NCBI GenBank assembly: GCA_014169315.1
Contig: AP022133.1
Span: 2,852,001 to 2,916,000, forward strand
Direction: 5' to 3'
Source of the DNA: Enterobacter cloacae
GTDB lineage: Bacteria; Pseudomonadota; Gammaproteobacteria; Enterobacterales; Enterobacteriaceae
DNA: 64,000 nucleotides
The notes under the pieces were generated by a model, which worked only from the letters and a program-made list of their open reading frames with translations, searched no databases and had not been told where the DNA came from. Numbering within the stretch: the stretch's first letter is position 1; the number at the start of each line of letters is the position of its first letter. The position numbers and the translations under genes are program-made. Shown here piece by piece: positions 50,608-58,997 of this stretch.

Positions 50608-50752
50608 GGCAGCGGGATGATACATAAGTCAAACTAACCATGCAATATACATGGTTTCTTATTTGTATCATGGCCTTATTGAGATCGACGATATGACAGG
50701 GGTACTGGTGCAATGCACCTTCGCGAATACCCCTGTCGTATCGCCGGATAAC

Positions 50753-50777
50753 AAAAAACCCCGGCAGGCGGGGTTTA
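50753..50777 (-). terminator. Candidate tR' terminator
   Basis: Leftward: CCCCGCC-TG-CCGGGG then T6, about 60-80 bases into the transcript expected from the candidate late promoter. Matches the lambda pR'-tR' layout, where Q allows read-through. Confidence 0.65.
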
Positions 50778-50842
50778 GAGTTTTTTCAAATTGTCGCTTT
50801 ACATCGCTGCCATCGTGGCGCAGCTCTGCCAAGCATGAAATG

Positions 50843-50870
50843 ATTATCTGATTTTCTGGCCCATTTTCAA
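50843..50870 (-). promoter_or_regulatory. Candidate late promoter pR'
   Basis: Reverse strand TTGAAA (50865-50870), 16-base spacer, GATAAT (50843-50848), 44 bases beyond the Q-position gene stop. It would drive tRNAs, lysis, head and tail genes after antitermination at the hairpin downstream. Confidence 0.55.
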
Positions 50871-50913
50871 CATCATTCAGATTAAATAGCACTTTTTGCT
50901 AAATAAATTTTGA

Positions 50914-51519
50914 TCATGAACTTTCTTTCAGGCTGTTCCGCGCTGACAAAAAAACCTTCGCCCTGAAGATTTCCAGACACCAGCGCACCCGCTTTCTGGC
51001 CTCAGAATCAGTTAACCACGGGGCCAGGCTTTGCAGTTCTCTGGTGATGTCTGATATTTTTTTCCTGGTGGTGTAATACTGTCGGCCAACGATGTAAACC
51101 GGATCCTTCAAATCGAACGCCTGCAGCACTACGCACTCCATAAATTCAGCGTCATCACTGCTAATAGCCTCGTCAATAATGCTGGCCGGCGGTTCAGGCC
51201 AAAGAATTGCGCGCGCCCGTTTCATTGCCAGCTCACCACGAAACCCTTCTTCTCTCGCCTGGTTCAACGCTGCGGTAAACCGCTCAAGCGCTTTATCTGA
51301 CCAGTTCTTTCCTCTGATTACGTTCCAGCATGAGTGCCCGCATGGTTTCGCCGGTGCTGTACCACCGCGGACGCATTCCCCCCACACGGTAAGCAGCGAT
51401 TTAATCCACCCGGACTGAATATCAGTCAGGAGAATACTTTTCCCAAGCCAGCTCTTACGCGGTGCCATTGCTGTTTTCCCCAGCCCTTCAAAATACTGGC
51501 GTTTCTGGCGTGGTGTCAT
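50914..51519 (-). CDS. Q-position DUF1133 protein, putative late antiterminator
   Basis: 201 residues, DUF1133-type: HSCWNVIRGKNWSDKALERF, AMKRARAILWPEPPASIIDE, and VYIVGRQYYTTRKKISDITR late. It occupies the lambda Q slot, directly before the candidate pR'/tR' and the tRNAs. No zinc-finger of the lambda Q or phage 21 Q type is obvious; the late part has a helix-turn-helix look. Starts by ATGA overlap with rusA. Confidence 0.75.
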   Translation of the reverse strand: MTPRQKRQYFEGLGKTAMAPRKSWLGKSILLTDIQSGWIKSLLTVWGECVRGGTAPAKPCGHSCWNVIRGKNWSDKALERFTAALNQAREEGFRGELAMKRARAILWPEPPASIIDEAISSDDAEFMECVVLQAFDLKDPVYIVGRQYYTTRKKISDITRELQSLAPWLTDSEARKRVRWCLEIFRAKVFLSARNSLKESS

Positions 51520-51872
51520 TTCATGTCCTCAATAATTATCATTCCAGTTTCGCCCCATAGTTTTGATGTCCGGGCGTCCCAAATGTGGGAATCATCCTCA
51601 AACAAAGCGTCCAGCAGCGATTTTGTTAAGTTGTCCAGATCGGGTTTGGTCTGATGCGGTTGGCCGTCCATTGCTGCGCGCTTTTTCTTGCTCCAGCTTT
51701 TTGGCATTGGCAGAACGTAGGTGATGTGGGCTCCACACTCCGGAACGCGGATATCATGCAAACGCGCTTCATCGCAAAACATGCGGTAACGCATCACTGG
51801 CGGCCGCTGCTTCCATTTATCAGCACGAGTCATGCGGGGTTTGCCGATGGGGGTAATGACATATTTAGCCAT
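51516..51872 (-). CDS. rusA: RusA-type Holliday junction resolvase
   Basis: 118 residues from ATG 51872, overlapping the methylase stop by 8 bases. Catalytic aspartates are visible: QTKPDLDNLTKSLLDALFED gives Asp78, Asp80 and Asp94. It cuts four-way junctions formed in phage replication and recombination. The longer frame from 51956 would lie inside the methylase. Confidence 0.95.
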   Translation of the reverse strand: MAKYVITPIGKPRMTRADKWKQRPPVMRYRMFCDEARLHDIRVPECGAHITYVLPMPKSWSKKKRAAMDGQPHQTKPDLDNLTKSLLDALFEDDSHIWDARTSKLWGETGMIIIEDMK

Positions 51873-53568
51873 GCAGTGTCTCCTGAATACGTGAACCAAT
51901 CCAGCGCATAACCGGTACAGCCATGCTGTTGCCGATCGCCTTATAGCGCGGACCATCGGCAGCCAGGCGGTAGGCCTGTTCTGCTGTCAGTTCTGGTCGG
52001 TGATGGTGCAGGTATACATATTCTTCTGCGGTAAGTTGCTTATGTTTTTGTGTTGGGATCAGGGTGTGATTATCAGGGAGTCCCTGCAAACGTTCGCATT
52101 CAACTGGAGTAAGACGGCGAACAACCATATTTGTAATGACAGCGGGATATCCCTGCCCGGCTTTACCGCCTCCCGTGGATAGAGCTCCAGTAATTTGCCC
52201 ATCACCGTTCTGAAGTCTTACTTCTCCCCGGTCATTTTCTGCAAAGGCATATGCCACGCCATGACGATCTGTGGAGGTAAGGCATGGTGAAATCTGTTTC
52301 GGTGGCTCTGTAGAATTTCCGCCATTCTCTGGCACTCGGCCAATCCAATTACCAGGAATTCCATATGCTATTGCTGGGGGAGATCCAGCATTCTGGTTGC
52401 TGACTTTGCTATTCCCAACCCTTAGGGTCGGCGAAATTTCTGCTGAGGCATCATGGCCGCTATCCTTGGAGCTGAACGCGATAACCGCGTTTTCCTGCCC
52501 GTGATTGCGGCCCAGGGTGTGAGCCATATCTGCGAGCGTATCTGGATCCTGAGTACCATGAATGGCGTAGGTTTGAAGAGTCACATCCATGCTGTCATTA
52601 GATTTAGCAAGCAGAGTTCTGCTGACGTCGGAATAAGTCACGGCTAAATCGGTCGCATCTTTATGATCGCGCGCTTTTACGGTTGATGCCGTCTCGTCAC
52701 TTGCATAATCTCCGAATGCACGCATACGGAACGCCCCAACGATCCCGCTGCCCCGCTGACTGAATATTTCCTGGTTACTCGCACCAATCCCGCCTGTATT
52801 GAATGACTGGTTCAGCGTTGGATGTGGATTATGTTCCCCATCCCAGTGACTACCGTTAGCAATGCGATAGCCAGCATTTGGGGTAACGATTTGCCTCGTT
52901 TTTCTGCTCGGCGGAGTATTCCGGCGCAGGCCTTCTGACTCAAAAAGAACTTTTGCGGGATCGATATCCCTTCGAGCTGTTGTGACAACAAACACACGCC
53001 TGCGTCGTTGGGCCACTCCGAAAAATTGAGCATCGAGCACTCGCCATGCAATAGCTCTTTCTGGTCCCAGCACATAACCAGCGTTTGCCCATCGCTTCCC
53101 TGGTGATTCCAGCGCGCAGCTTTCGCCGGCAAGCCCTGCAAGAAAACATCCGAAAGCGTTATCTTTGCTGCTGAACACGCCGGGGACGTTTTCCCAGACG
53201 ACGATGACGGGAGGTTTTCCCTGTTCTCTTCGTTTTTCATCAATGACATTTACCAGTTCAACAAAGGCCAAAGTTAACTGGCCGCGTTCGTCAGCCAGCC
53301 CATTACGTAAACCCGCAACGCTGAATGCCTGGCAAGGGGTTCCCCCCACCAGCACATCGGGCGCTTCGATTTTTCCGGCACGAATTGCCGAGGTGAGTTT
53401 TGTCATATCCCCCAGATTAGTGATGTCCGGCCAGCGATACGCCAGGACGGCAGATGGGAATTTTTCTATCTCTGCAAACCATGCTGGCTGCCAACCCAGA
53501 CAATGCCATGCCACACTGGCGGCCTCGATGCCGCTGCAGACCGAACCGTAGCGAATTGGATTACGCAT
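51865..53568 (-). CDS. DNA cytosine-C5 methyltransferase
   Basis: 567 residues from ATG 53568 (GGGAGAACC upstream). SAM motif YGSVCSGIEAASVAWHCLGW, catalytic PCQ (Cys79 in VGGTPCQAFSVAGLRNG), motif VI VVWENVPGVFSSKD (126-139), then a long variable middle (~250 residues, target recognition), and motif X-like YKAIGNSMAVPVMRWIG at the end. It should methylate cytosine in phage and host DNA, likely protecting phage DNA from restriction. No restriction gene is visible. Confidence 0.94.
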   Translation of the reverse strand: MRNPIRYGSVCSGIEAASVAWHCLGWQPAWFAEIEKFPSAVLAYRWPDITNLGDMTKLTSAIRAGKIEAPDVLVGGTPCQAFSVAGLRNGLADERGQLTLAFVELVNVIDEKRREQGKPPVIVVWENVPGVFSSKDNAFGCFLAGLAGESCALESPGKRWANAGYVLGPERAIAWRVLDAQFFGVAQRRRRVFVVTTARRDIDPAKVLFESEGLRRNTPPSRKTRQIVTPNAGYRIANGSHWDGEHNPHPTLNQSFNTGGIGASNQEIFSQRGSGIVGAFRMRAFGDYASDETASTVKARDHKDATDLAVTYSDVSRTLLAKSNDSMDVTLQTYAIHGTQDPDTLADMAHTLGRNHGQENAVIAFSSKDSGHDASAEISPTLRVGNSKVSNQNAGSPPAIAYGIPGNWIGRVPENGGNSTEPPKQISPCLTSTDRHGVAYAFAENDRGEVRLQNGDGQITGALSTGGGKAGQGYPAVITNMVVRRLTPVECERLQGLPDNHTLIPTQKHKQLTAEEYVYLHHHRPELTAEQAYRLAADGPRYKAIGNSMAVPVMRWIGSRIQETLHG

Positions 53569-53857
53569 CGGCTGGTTCTCCCAGCAGATAGAGCACCTGC
53601 TCCAGCAGTTGCGACTCGGTACCGAAGTTTTTTTCCCATTGCTTACGACCAGCATGAATCGCCACACCATAACCGCCGTTGCGATGGTGTGGATGACAAA
53701 GGGGAATTGATTTTCGATGGTCAGCACGCAGCCCTACACCCTGCCCTGTCCGGATATGGTGAATTTCGGCTGGCGTTTCGCCCAGATTCAGATTCCTACA
53801 CACGATGCGGCCCAATCCGGCCACGCGTGAAAGATGGATGCGATCTGCTTTTTTCAT
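53561..53857 (-). CDS. Ref-type HNH nuclease (RecA-dependent nuclease family)
   Basis: 98 residues. HNH/zinc motif: EIHHIRTGQG (His33-34), RKSIPLCHPHHRNG (Cys54, His55, His57-58), end KQWEKNFGTESQLLEQVLYL. Matches the P1 Ref / RecA_dep_nuc family in lambdoid nin-like regions, which cuts displaced strands in the presence of RecA filaments. Overlaps the methylase start by 8 bases. Confidence 0.85.
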   Translation of the reverse strand: MKKADRIHLSRVAGLGRIVCRNLNLGETPAEIHHIRTGQGVGLRADHRKSIPLCHPHHRNGGYGVAIHAGRKQWEKNFGTESQLLEQVLYLLGEPADA

Positions 53858-54001
53858 GCTGGGCCACCAGCATAAGCAGAAACACCGCGCACGAACAGGC
53901 GGTGTGAGTGATTTTGGGTAATGCTCTGCGCCATTTTGATTCCTCAGGTTGGCGCAGTAATCAGTGGGTGTTCAGCCCGTTTGATTATTATAAATCAACA
54001 C

Positions 54002-54220
54002 TTACGGCTTGAGAACCTTAAGTGCTTCCGGCAGGGAGTTTAAGTTGATAATACGCTCATCATCACTAATAACCTGGGCTGAAAGCCTATTTCCTTCACG
54101 GCGTACCAAAGTGCGCAAAGCATTACTGGTTACCAGATAGTCCATTATTTCACCATCACACAGGCATAAAACCAGCATTCCGTCTTTCGTTAGACTGGCA
54201 GCAAATTCATTTAATTTCAT
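54002..54220 (-). CDS. Hypothetical phage protein
   Basis: 72 residues starting MKLNEFAASLTKDGMLVLCL, two-cysteine LCLCDGE, charged middle, ending SLPEALKVLKP. No family recognised. ATG follows TAGGGATGTACC, weak. Located in the nin-like region. Confidence 0.55.
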   Translation of the reverse strand: MKLNEFAASLTKDGMLVLCLCDGEIMDYLVTSNALRTLVRREGNRLSAQVISDDERIINLNSLPEALKVLKP

Positions 54221-54354
54221 TGGTACATCCCTAAAAATGGTTTTCCCCTTGCGGGGCTGTCCTTTTTCTCCCTGCGCACTAATTTCATTAAAGGTTCCAC
54301 TAACCAGACGTCTAACCGATCGGCTATCAAGACACAGGAATCATGTTCGATCTG

Positions 54355-54678
54355 CTATATCACCGGCCTGTTGTCAGTATCTGTTACACAGTTAAGGAGA
54401 TGCGTTACGACACCCATAACCATCGTATAATCCAGCGCATCCCCTTCAATAGCCTCCCTATCCTGTGTGATAAGTGCTTTTCCCTGAACAGATGCGAAGT
54501 CCATCCTTCCGCAGAACGAGATCAGAACGGTGTCGCCAACTTCAGGCTTTCTGGCAATGTTGACGATCGCATAGCCAGCTGATGTTTCGATCGTGCGGTA
54601 ATTACCGTCGTAGCCGCAAAGGCGAGTAATGGTGAGAGTCTGCTCAGTGCGATCTGTTGCCGGAGATGGAAAACCCAT
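54355..54678 (-). CDS. UmuD'-like (S24-fold) protein without catalytic dyad
   Basis: 107 residues starting MGFPSPATDRTEQTLTITRL, like UmuD just after its cleavage site (CGFPSPAADYVEQR). Later FGVVIHVV of UmuD corresponds to MGVVTHLL here. The segment with the UmuD nucleophile (SGDSM) reads ETSAGYAIVN and the lysine region reads FASVQGKALI, so the Ser-Lys dyad is not conserved. It resembles P1 HumD, a UmuD' made without self-cleavage. Ribosome site GAGGAGG. Its upstream LexA-like box is split by an IS. Confidence 0.7.
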   Translation of the reverse strand: MGFPSPATDRTEQTLTITRLCGYDGNYRTIETSAGYAIVNIARKPEVGDTVLISFCGRMDFASVQGKALITQDREAIEGDALDYTMVMGVVTHLLNCVTDTDNRPVI

Positions 54679-54695
54679 AACGCCTCCTCAAATAA

Positions 54696-54707
54696 CTGTA
54701 TATTTAT
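54696..54707. promoter_or_regulatory. Left half of a LexA box split by the IS
   Basis: CTGT (54696-54699) plus the target duplication ATATTTAT (54700-54707). Rejoined with ACAC at 56032-56035 it gives AACTGTATATTTATACACTA, 17 of 20 matches to the LexA consensus, about 15 bases before the UmuD'-like ribosome site. Confidence 0.65.
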
Positions 54708-56023
54708 GGGTCTTCCCCGATCATGGTGGGAAGGCTCAGAACGCCATATTCAGCTTTCCGTAGTGGAACATCACCCCCAGTTTAAAGCGCTCCCGGTTTC
54801 GGTATCCCCTGGCTTTTATCCTCAGCAGCCTGATCTTGCTGTTAAGTGCCTCCGCATTTCCGTTTGAGACACTGTGTCGCATCGCATTCAGGATCCCGTA
54901 CAGCCTTTTTCCTATCGTTTTCGCGGCATTTTTCATCATGGGAACGTCACTGTTAGCCGCCAGCGCCAACCATCTCTGCCAGTCACTCCGTCTTTCCTCG
55001 CTCCATGGCCTGTTCCAGATATCCTTTGCCAGCTCTTTCAGCGCCCAGCACTGGCTCGTCAGCTTCATCTGTGCACGCAGCCACATCAGCTTTTCCTGCC
55101 GGGATTCGGTCATCCACTTATCGCTGTACTGCCACAGGAAGCGGGTTCCTTTTGCCTGGTGTCGGCTTTCAACAGGGAGGTGCGGATGTTCATTCTGACG
55201 GGTTTTATCAACTACCTCGCCCAGTTGCTTCGCCACATGGAAGCGGTCAAAGGCGATTTTCTCAACCGCACTGGGTAAGTGGATACGCGCTGCTCTTATA
55301 TAGCCCGCGTTCATGTCCATTGAGAGCGTTTTGATAGCCAGCAACTGCCCATCAGTGAGCGTGCGAAGATAGCCGGCAAGACTCTCTGTGCCGCGATCAT
55401 CCGTTAAGGCCAGCGCCCGACCATCGCGATCGGAGATCACCGTTATGTAACGATGTCCTTTTTTAAAGGCGACCTCATCCACATTCATATGACGGGCGGA
55501 TAATGGCTTTTTTATCCGGGCAAGACCTCGCTTAACTGCCCGGGTCATAATGCCGTCAACCGCATTCCAACTGAGCTTAAGTTGCTTCCTGACAGCATCA
55601 ACGGTGCTGATTTTCAGCCATGAGAGAACGAACGATTCGAATAGCAACGTATACCGGCTTCCGGGGCCAGCCCACGGAACAGGCAACGTCAGGCAGCCAT
55701 GCTCCGGACACATAATTCGTGGAACATCGGCTTCAACAATAGTGGTGAACTGGCAGGTATCAAGATGGCGCCATTTACGATGACGGTGATCGTGAACAGA
55801 ACAGGATTTACCGCAGGTCGGACAGGCTAGCCGGGTGTTTTCAGCGATCTCAATAGTGACAGTAACAGAACCGGCATTTTCATCGAGAGAAAGGGACTTT
55901 ACCTGCCACGGATCGGACAGGTTGAGAATATGAGCGTAGAGGGACTTTTCGTCCATGGCGGTGACCTCTGGCGATTAAATACACCATTATCATGCCTTCA
56001 GCCACCACAACAAGGGAAGACCC
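54708..56023 (-). mobile_element. ISL3-family insertion sequence
   Basis: 1316 bp. Terminal inverted repeats start GGGTCTTCCC at both ends; the 8-bp direct repeat ATATTTAT flanks it on both sides (54700-54707 and 56024-56031). One transposase gene of 406 codons fills it. Intact copy, recent insertion. Confidence 0.93.
54736..55956 (-). CDS. ISL3-family transposase
   Basis: 406 residues. N-terminal zinc-finger (CPTCGKSCSVHDHRHRKW, then MCPEHG), then DDE transposase core: NVDEVAFKKGHRYITVISD (Asp), DRFHVAKQLGEVVD (Asp), and NGNAEALNSKIRLLRIKARG (Glu). Full length for the family. Transcribed toward the prophage. Confidence 0.94.
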   Translation of the reverse strand: MDEKSLYAHILNLSDPWQVKSLSLDENAGSVTVTIEIAENTRLACPTCGKSCSVHDHRHRKWRHLDTCQFTTIVEADVPRIMCPEHGCLTLPVPWAGPGSRYTLLFESFVLSWLKISTVDAVRKQLKLSWNAVDGIMTRAVKRGLARIKKPLSARHMNVDEVAFKKGHRYITVISDRDGRALALTDDRGTESLAGYLRTLTDGQLLAIKTLSMDMNAGYIRAARIHLPSAVEKIAFDRFHVAKQLGEVVDKTRQNEHPHLPVESRHQAKGTRFLWQYSDKWMTESRQEKLMWLRAQMKLTSQCWALKELAKDIWNRPWSEERRSDWQRWLALAANSDVPMMKNAAKTIGKRLYGILNAMRHSVSNGNAEALNSKIRLLRIKARGYRNRERFKLGVMFHYGKLNMAF

Positions 56024-56035
56024 ATATTTATACAC
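56024..56035. promoter_or_regulatory. Right half of the split LexA box
   Basis: Second copy of the target duplication ATATTTAT followed by ACAC (56032-56035). Between it and the dacD stop are about 98 bases with no gene. Confidence 0.65.
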
Positions 56036-56133
56036 TATAAAGCAGATATTGAATGTTCAGCATACGAGGAGTGTTTATTATGTGAGCAGACTCGCAACCC
56101 TGCCAGTCTGCCCCGCGGGATTAACAAAAACCG

Positions 56134-57300
56134 TCAGATTTTGTGATGCAGATAATCACCAAGACGGGAGAAAAAGCCACCTTTATCAACCGCTTCCAGC
56201 GTTACCAGCGGCCAGTGCGCGACCACTTTGTCACGGTCGTACAGCTGGATCTCCCCTACCCGCTGATGGGCAGCAATCGGCGCTTCCAGCTCTTTTTTAT
56301 CCAGAACGTATTTTGCCTTAATGTTTGGCACTTCCGCTTTAGGTAAGGCCAGCCAGAAGTCCTGGTCGGTTCCCAGCTTTATCTGCTCTTTGTTACCGTA
56401 CCAGATACGCTCCGTCCCCACCTTTTTACCCTTGTGCAGGATCTGCACGGTATCAAAGTTCTGTTGACCCCAGTGCAGTAATTTACGCGCCTGATCTTCA
56501 CGCCCTTTCGGGCTGTCCGCCCCCATCACCACCGCAATTAAACGACGCTGGCCGTCAACCGCTGAAGCAATCAGGTTAAAACCGGCTCCCGACGTGTGAC
56601 CCGTTTTCAGGCCGTCCACGTTCATGGTTTTCTCCCACAGCAAACCGTTACGGTTTTGCTGGGTGATCCCGTTCCAGGTGAGGCTCTTTTCGCTGTACAT
56701 ATGGTAGAACTCAGGTTCACCGTGAATGATGGCCCGGGACAGCACAGCCAGGTCATAAGCAGAACTGTGTTGTCCTGGTGCATCCAGACCGTGCACAGTT
56801 TCAAAGTGCGTATCGCGCAGGTTCAACTTTTGCACATAGTCATTCATCATGTTCACAAACTGCGGTTGACCACCCGCCACATGATCCGCCAGCGCCACGC
56901 AGGCATCGTTACCGGAGTCAACAATCAGGCCGCGGCTCAGGTCGCGTACGGAAACGCGATCGCCAGGCTTCAGGAACATCAGCGATGAACCGTCAAAGAC
57001 CGGATTACCTTTTGCCCACGCGTCATGGCCTACGGTGACGATGTCATCAGGACTAATACGATGACTATCAATGGCGCGGTCAACGACATAGCCCGTCATC
57101 AGCTTAGTGAGACTCGCCGGGTTGCGTTGTTGGTGTTCGTTGCCCGCCGTTAAGATCTGACCAGTGGTGTAATCCATCAGCACCCAGGATCCAGCCTGGA
57201 TGGCCGGAGGCTGCGGAGCAAAATCCAGCGGTTCAGCAGCCAGCGCAGATGAGATACTCGAAGCGAGTAAAGAAACAGCAATAAACAGACGGCGTTTCAA
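56134..57300 (-). CDS. dacD: DacD, D-alanyl-D-alanine carboxypeptidase (PBP6b)
   Basis: 388 residues, signal peptide (MKRRLFIAVSLLASSISSAL, cut after ALA), penicillin-binding motifs: SLTK (Ser63), SGN (129-131), KTG (232-234), and C-terminal amphipathic membrane anchor (FFSRLGDYLHHKI). It trims pentapeptide side chains in the periplasm. Divergent from sbcB as in E. coli; the sbmC neighbour that follows dacD in E. coli is missing. Confidence 0.96.
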   Translation of the reverse strand: MKRRLFIAVSLLASSISSALAAEPLDFAPQPPAIQAGSWVLMDYTTGQILTAGNEHQQRNPASLTKLMTGYVVDRAIDSHRISPDDIVTVGHDAWAKGNPVFDGSSLMFLKPGDRVSVRDLSRGLIVDSGNDACVALADHVAGGQPQFVNMMNDYVQKLNLRDTHFETVHGLDAPGQHSSAYDLAVLSRAIIHGEPEFYHMYSEKSLTWNGITQQNRNGLLWEKTMNVDGLKTGHTSGAGFNLIASAVDGQRRLIAVVMGADSPKGREDQARKLLHWGQQNFDTVQILHKGKKVGTERIWYGNKEQIKLGTDQDFWLALPKAEVPNIKAKYVLDKKELEAPIAAHQRVGEIQLYDRDKVVAHWPLVTLEAVDKGGFFSRLGDYLHHKI

Positions 57301-57510
57301 CGGTATATCCTCAGGTCATTAAAAATCGTTGACCTTTTTACGGGAGTTCTGATGTCGTTACCTGCCTTAATTGCAAAAAAATGTGACAGAGCGCGGATTT
57401 TTCTCTGAAGCAGCGCCGCAAATTTGAGAGCCGTCGGCGCTTTTTATTCGGCCTGGCTACCACAATCGTTTACCATGGTGGCGTCTATTTTTAACAGGAT
57501 GGTATTACTG

Positions 57511-58935
57511 GTGTCTGATTCTGCCGCGCGCCCAACATTTTTATTCCACGATTACGAAACCTTTGGCACCCATCCGGCGCTGGACAGACCGGCGCAATTT
57601 GCCGCCATCCGTACTGACGACGAGTTCAACATCATTGGCGAGCCAGAGGTGTTTTACTGCAAACCCGCCGATGACTACCTGCCGCAACCCGGCGCGGTCA
57701 TGGTCACCGGGATCACACCTCAGGAAGCGCGGGAAAAAGGGGTTAACGAGGCGGAGTTCGCCCGCCGTATCCACGACCTGTTTACCGTCCCGAATACCTG
57801 CGTCGTGGGATATAACAACATTCGTTTTGATGACGAAGTGACGAGGAATATTTTCTATCGCAACTTCTTCGATCCGTATGCGTGGAGCTGGCAGAACCGC
57901 AATTCACGCTGGGATTTGCTGGACATTATGCGAGCCTGTTACGCGCTGCGCCCGGAAGGGATCAACTGGCCAGAAAATGACGAGGGGCTGCCGAGCTTCA
58001 GGCTGGAACATCTGACGCGCGCCAACGGAATTGAGCACAGCAATGCCCACGATGCAATGGCAGACGTGTATGCCACCATTGCAATGGCGAAGCTGGTGAA
58101 AACCGCTCAGCCACGGCTGTTTGACTACCTGTTGAGCCACCGCAGCAAGCAGAAACTCACCACCCTGATCGACGTGCCGCAAATGAAACCGCTGGTGCAT
58201 ATTTCCGGCATGTTCGGCGCATGGCGCGGCAATACCAGTTGGGTGGCTCCGCTTGCCTGGCATCCTGACAACCGTAATGCCGTCATCATGGTGGATCTGG
58301 CCGGGGATATCTCACCCCTGCTGGAGCTTGACAGCGATACGCTGCGCGAGCGGCTCTATACCCCGAAAAATGAGCTGGGTGACCTGCCCGCCGTACCGGT
58401 AAAACTGGTGCATATCAACAAATGTCCGGTGCTGGCGCAGGCCAATACGCTGCGTCCGGAAGATGCCGACCGGCTGGGTATCAACCGTCAGCACTGTCTC
58501 GATAACCTTAAAGTGCTGCGCGACAACCCGCAGGTACGGGAAAAAGTGGTGGCTATCTTCGCGGACGCAGAACCGTTTGTGCCGTCTGACAATATCGATG
58601 CGCAACTCTATAACGGTTTCTTCAGTGATGCCGACCGTGCAGCCATGAACATCGTACTGCAAACCGAGCCACGAAATTTACCGGCGCTCGATATCACCTT
58701 TGCCGATAAACGTATCGACAAACTGATGTTTAATTACCGGGCGCGTAATTATCCCGGTACGCTGGATGAAGTGGAGCAAGAGCGCTGGCTGCAGCATCGT
58801 CGTAACGTCTTTACCCCGGAATTTCTCAATCGCCTTGCCCAGGAGCTGGAGATGCTGTACGGCCAGTACGAAGGGGATGCGGAAAAGCAGGCGCTGTTGA
58901 AAGCCCTGTTCCAGTACGCGCAGGAGATAGTCTGA
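57511..58935 (+). CDS. sbcB: Exodeoxyribonuclease I
   Basis: 474 residues from GTG 57511 (AGGATGG 10 bases upstream); ATG 57499 is the alternative, and 57424 is too far upstream. DEDD 3'-5' exonuclease: FLFHDYETFGTHPALDRPAQ (Asp, Glu), HSNAHDAMADVYATIAMAKL (His-x4-Asp). It degrades single strands from 3' ends and acts in recombination and mismatch repair. Ends in a shared terminator. Confidence 0.95.
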   Translation: MSDSAARPTFLFHDYETFGTHPALDRPAQFAAIRTDDEFNIIGEPEVFYCKPADDYLPQPGAVMVTGITPQEAREKGVNEAEFARRIHDLFTVPNTCVVGYNNIRFDDEVTRNIFYRNFFDPYAWSWQNRNSRWDLLDIMRACYALRPEGINWPENDEGLPSFRLEHLTRANGIEHSNAHDAMADVYATIAMAKLVKTAQPRLFDYLLSHRSKQKLTTLIDVPQMKPLVHISGMFGAWRGNTSWVAPLAWHPDNRNAVIMVDLAGDISPLLELDSDTLRERLYTPKNELGDLPAVPVKLVHINKCPVLAQANTLRPEDADRLGINRQHCLDNLKVLRDNPQVREKVVAIFADAEPFVPSDNIDAQLYNGFFSDADRAAMNIVLQTEPRNLPALDITFADKRIDKLMFNYRARNYPGTLDEVEQERWLQHRRNVFTPEFLNRLAQELEMLYGQYEGDAEKQALLKALFQYAQEIV

Positions 58936-58945
58936 ATTGTCGATA

Positions 58946-58982
58946 TAAAAAAACCGGAGGCGATGGTCTCCGGTTTTTTTTG
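58946..58982. terminator. Bidirectional terminator sbcB/plaP
   Basis: A-run, ACCGGAG-GCGATGGT-CTCCGGT, T8; between the convergent sbcB and plaP stops. Confidence 0.85.
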
Positions 58983-58997
58983 TCCGATGACGTTATA

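Noticed and set aside
50690..50742. Inverted repeat GACAGGGGTA...TACCCCTGTC as an attachment or operator site
   Set aside because: It lies downstream of the terminator with no gene context; more likely part of the transcript leader structure. Not enough to call.
50668..50892. 74-codon leftward ORF after the Q-position gene
   Set aside because: It spans the candidate promoter and terminator hairpin; the region reads better as pR'/tR'.
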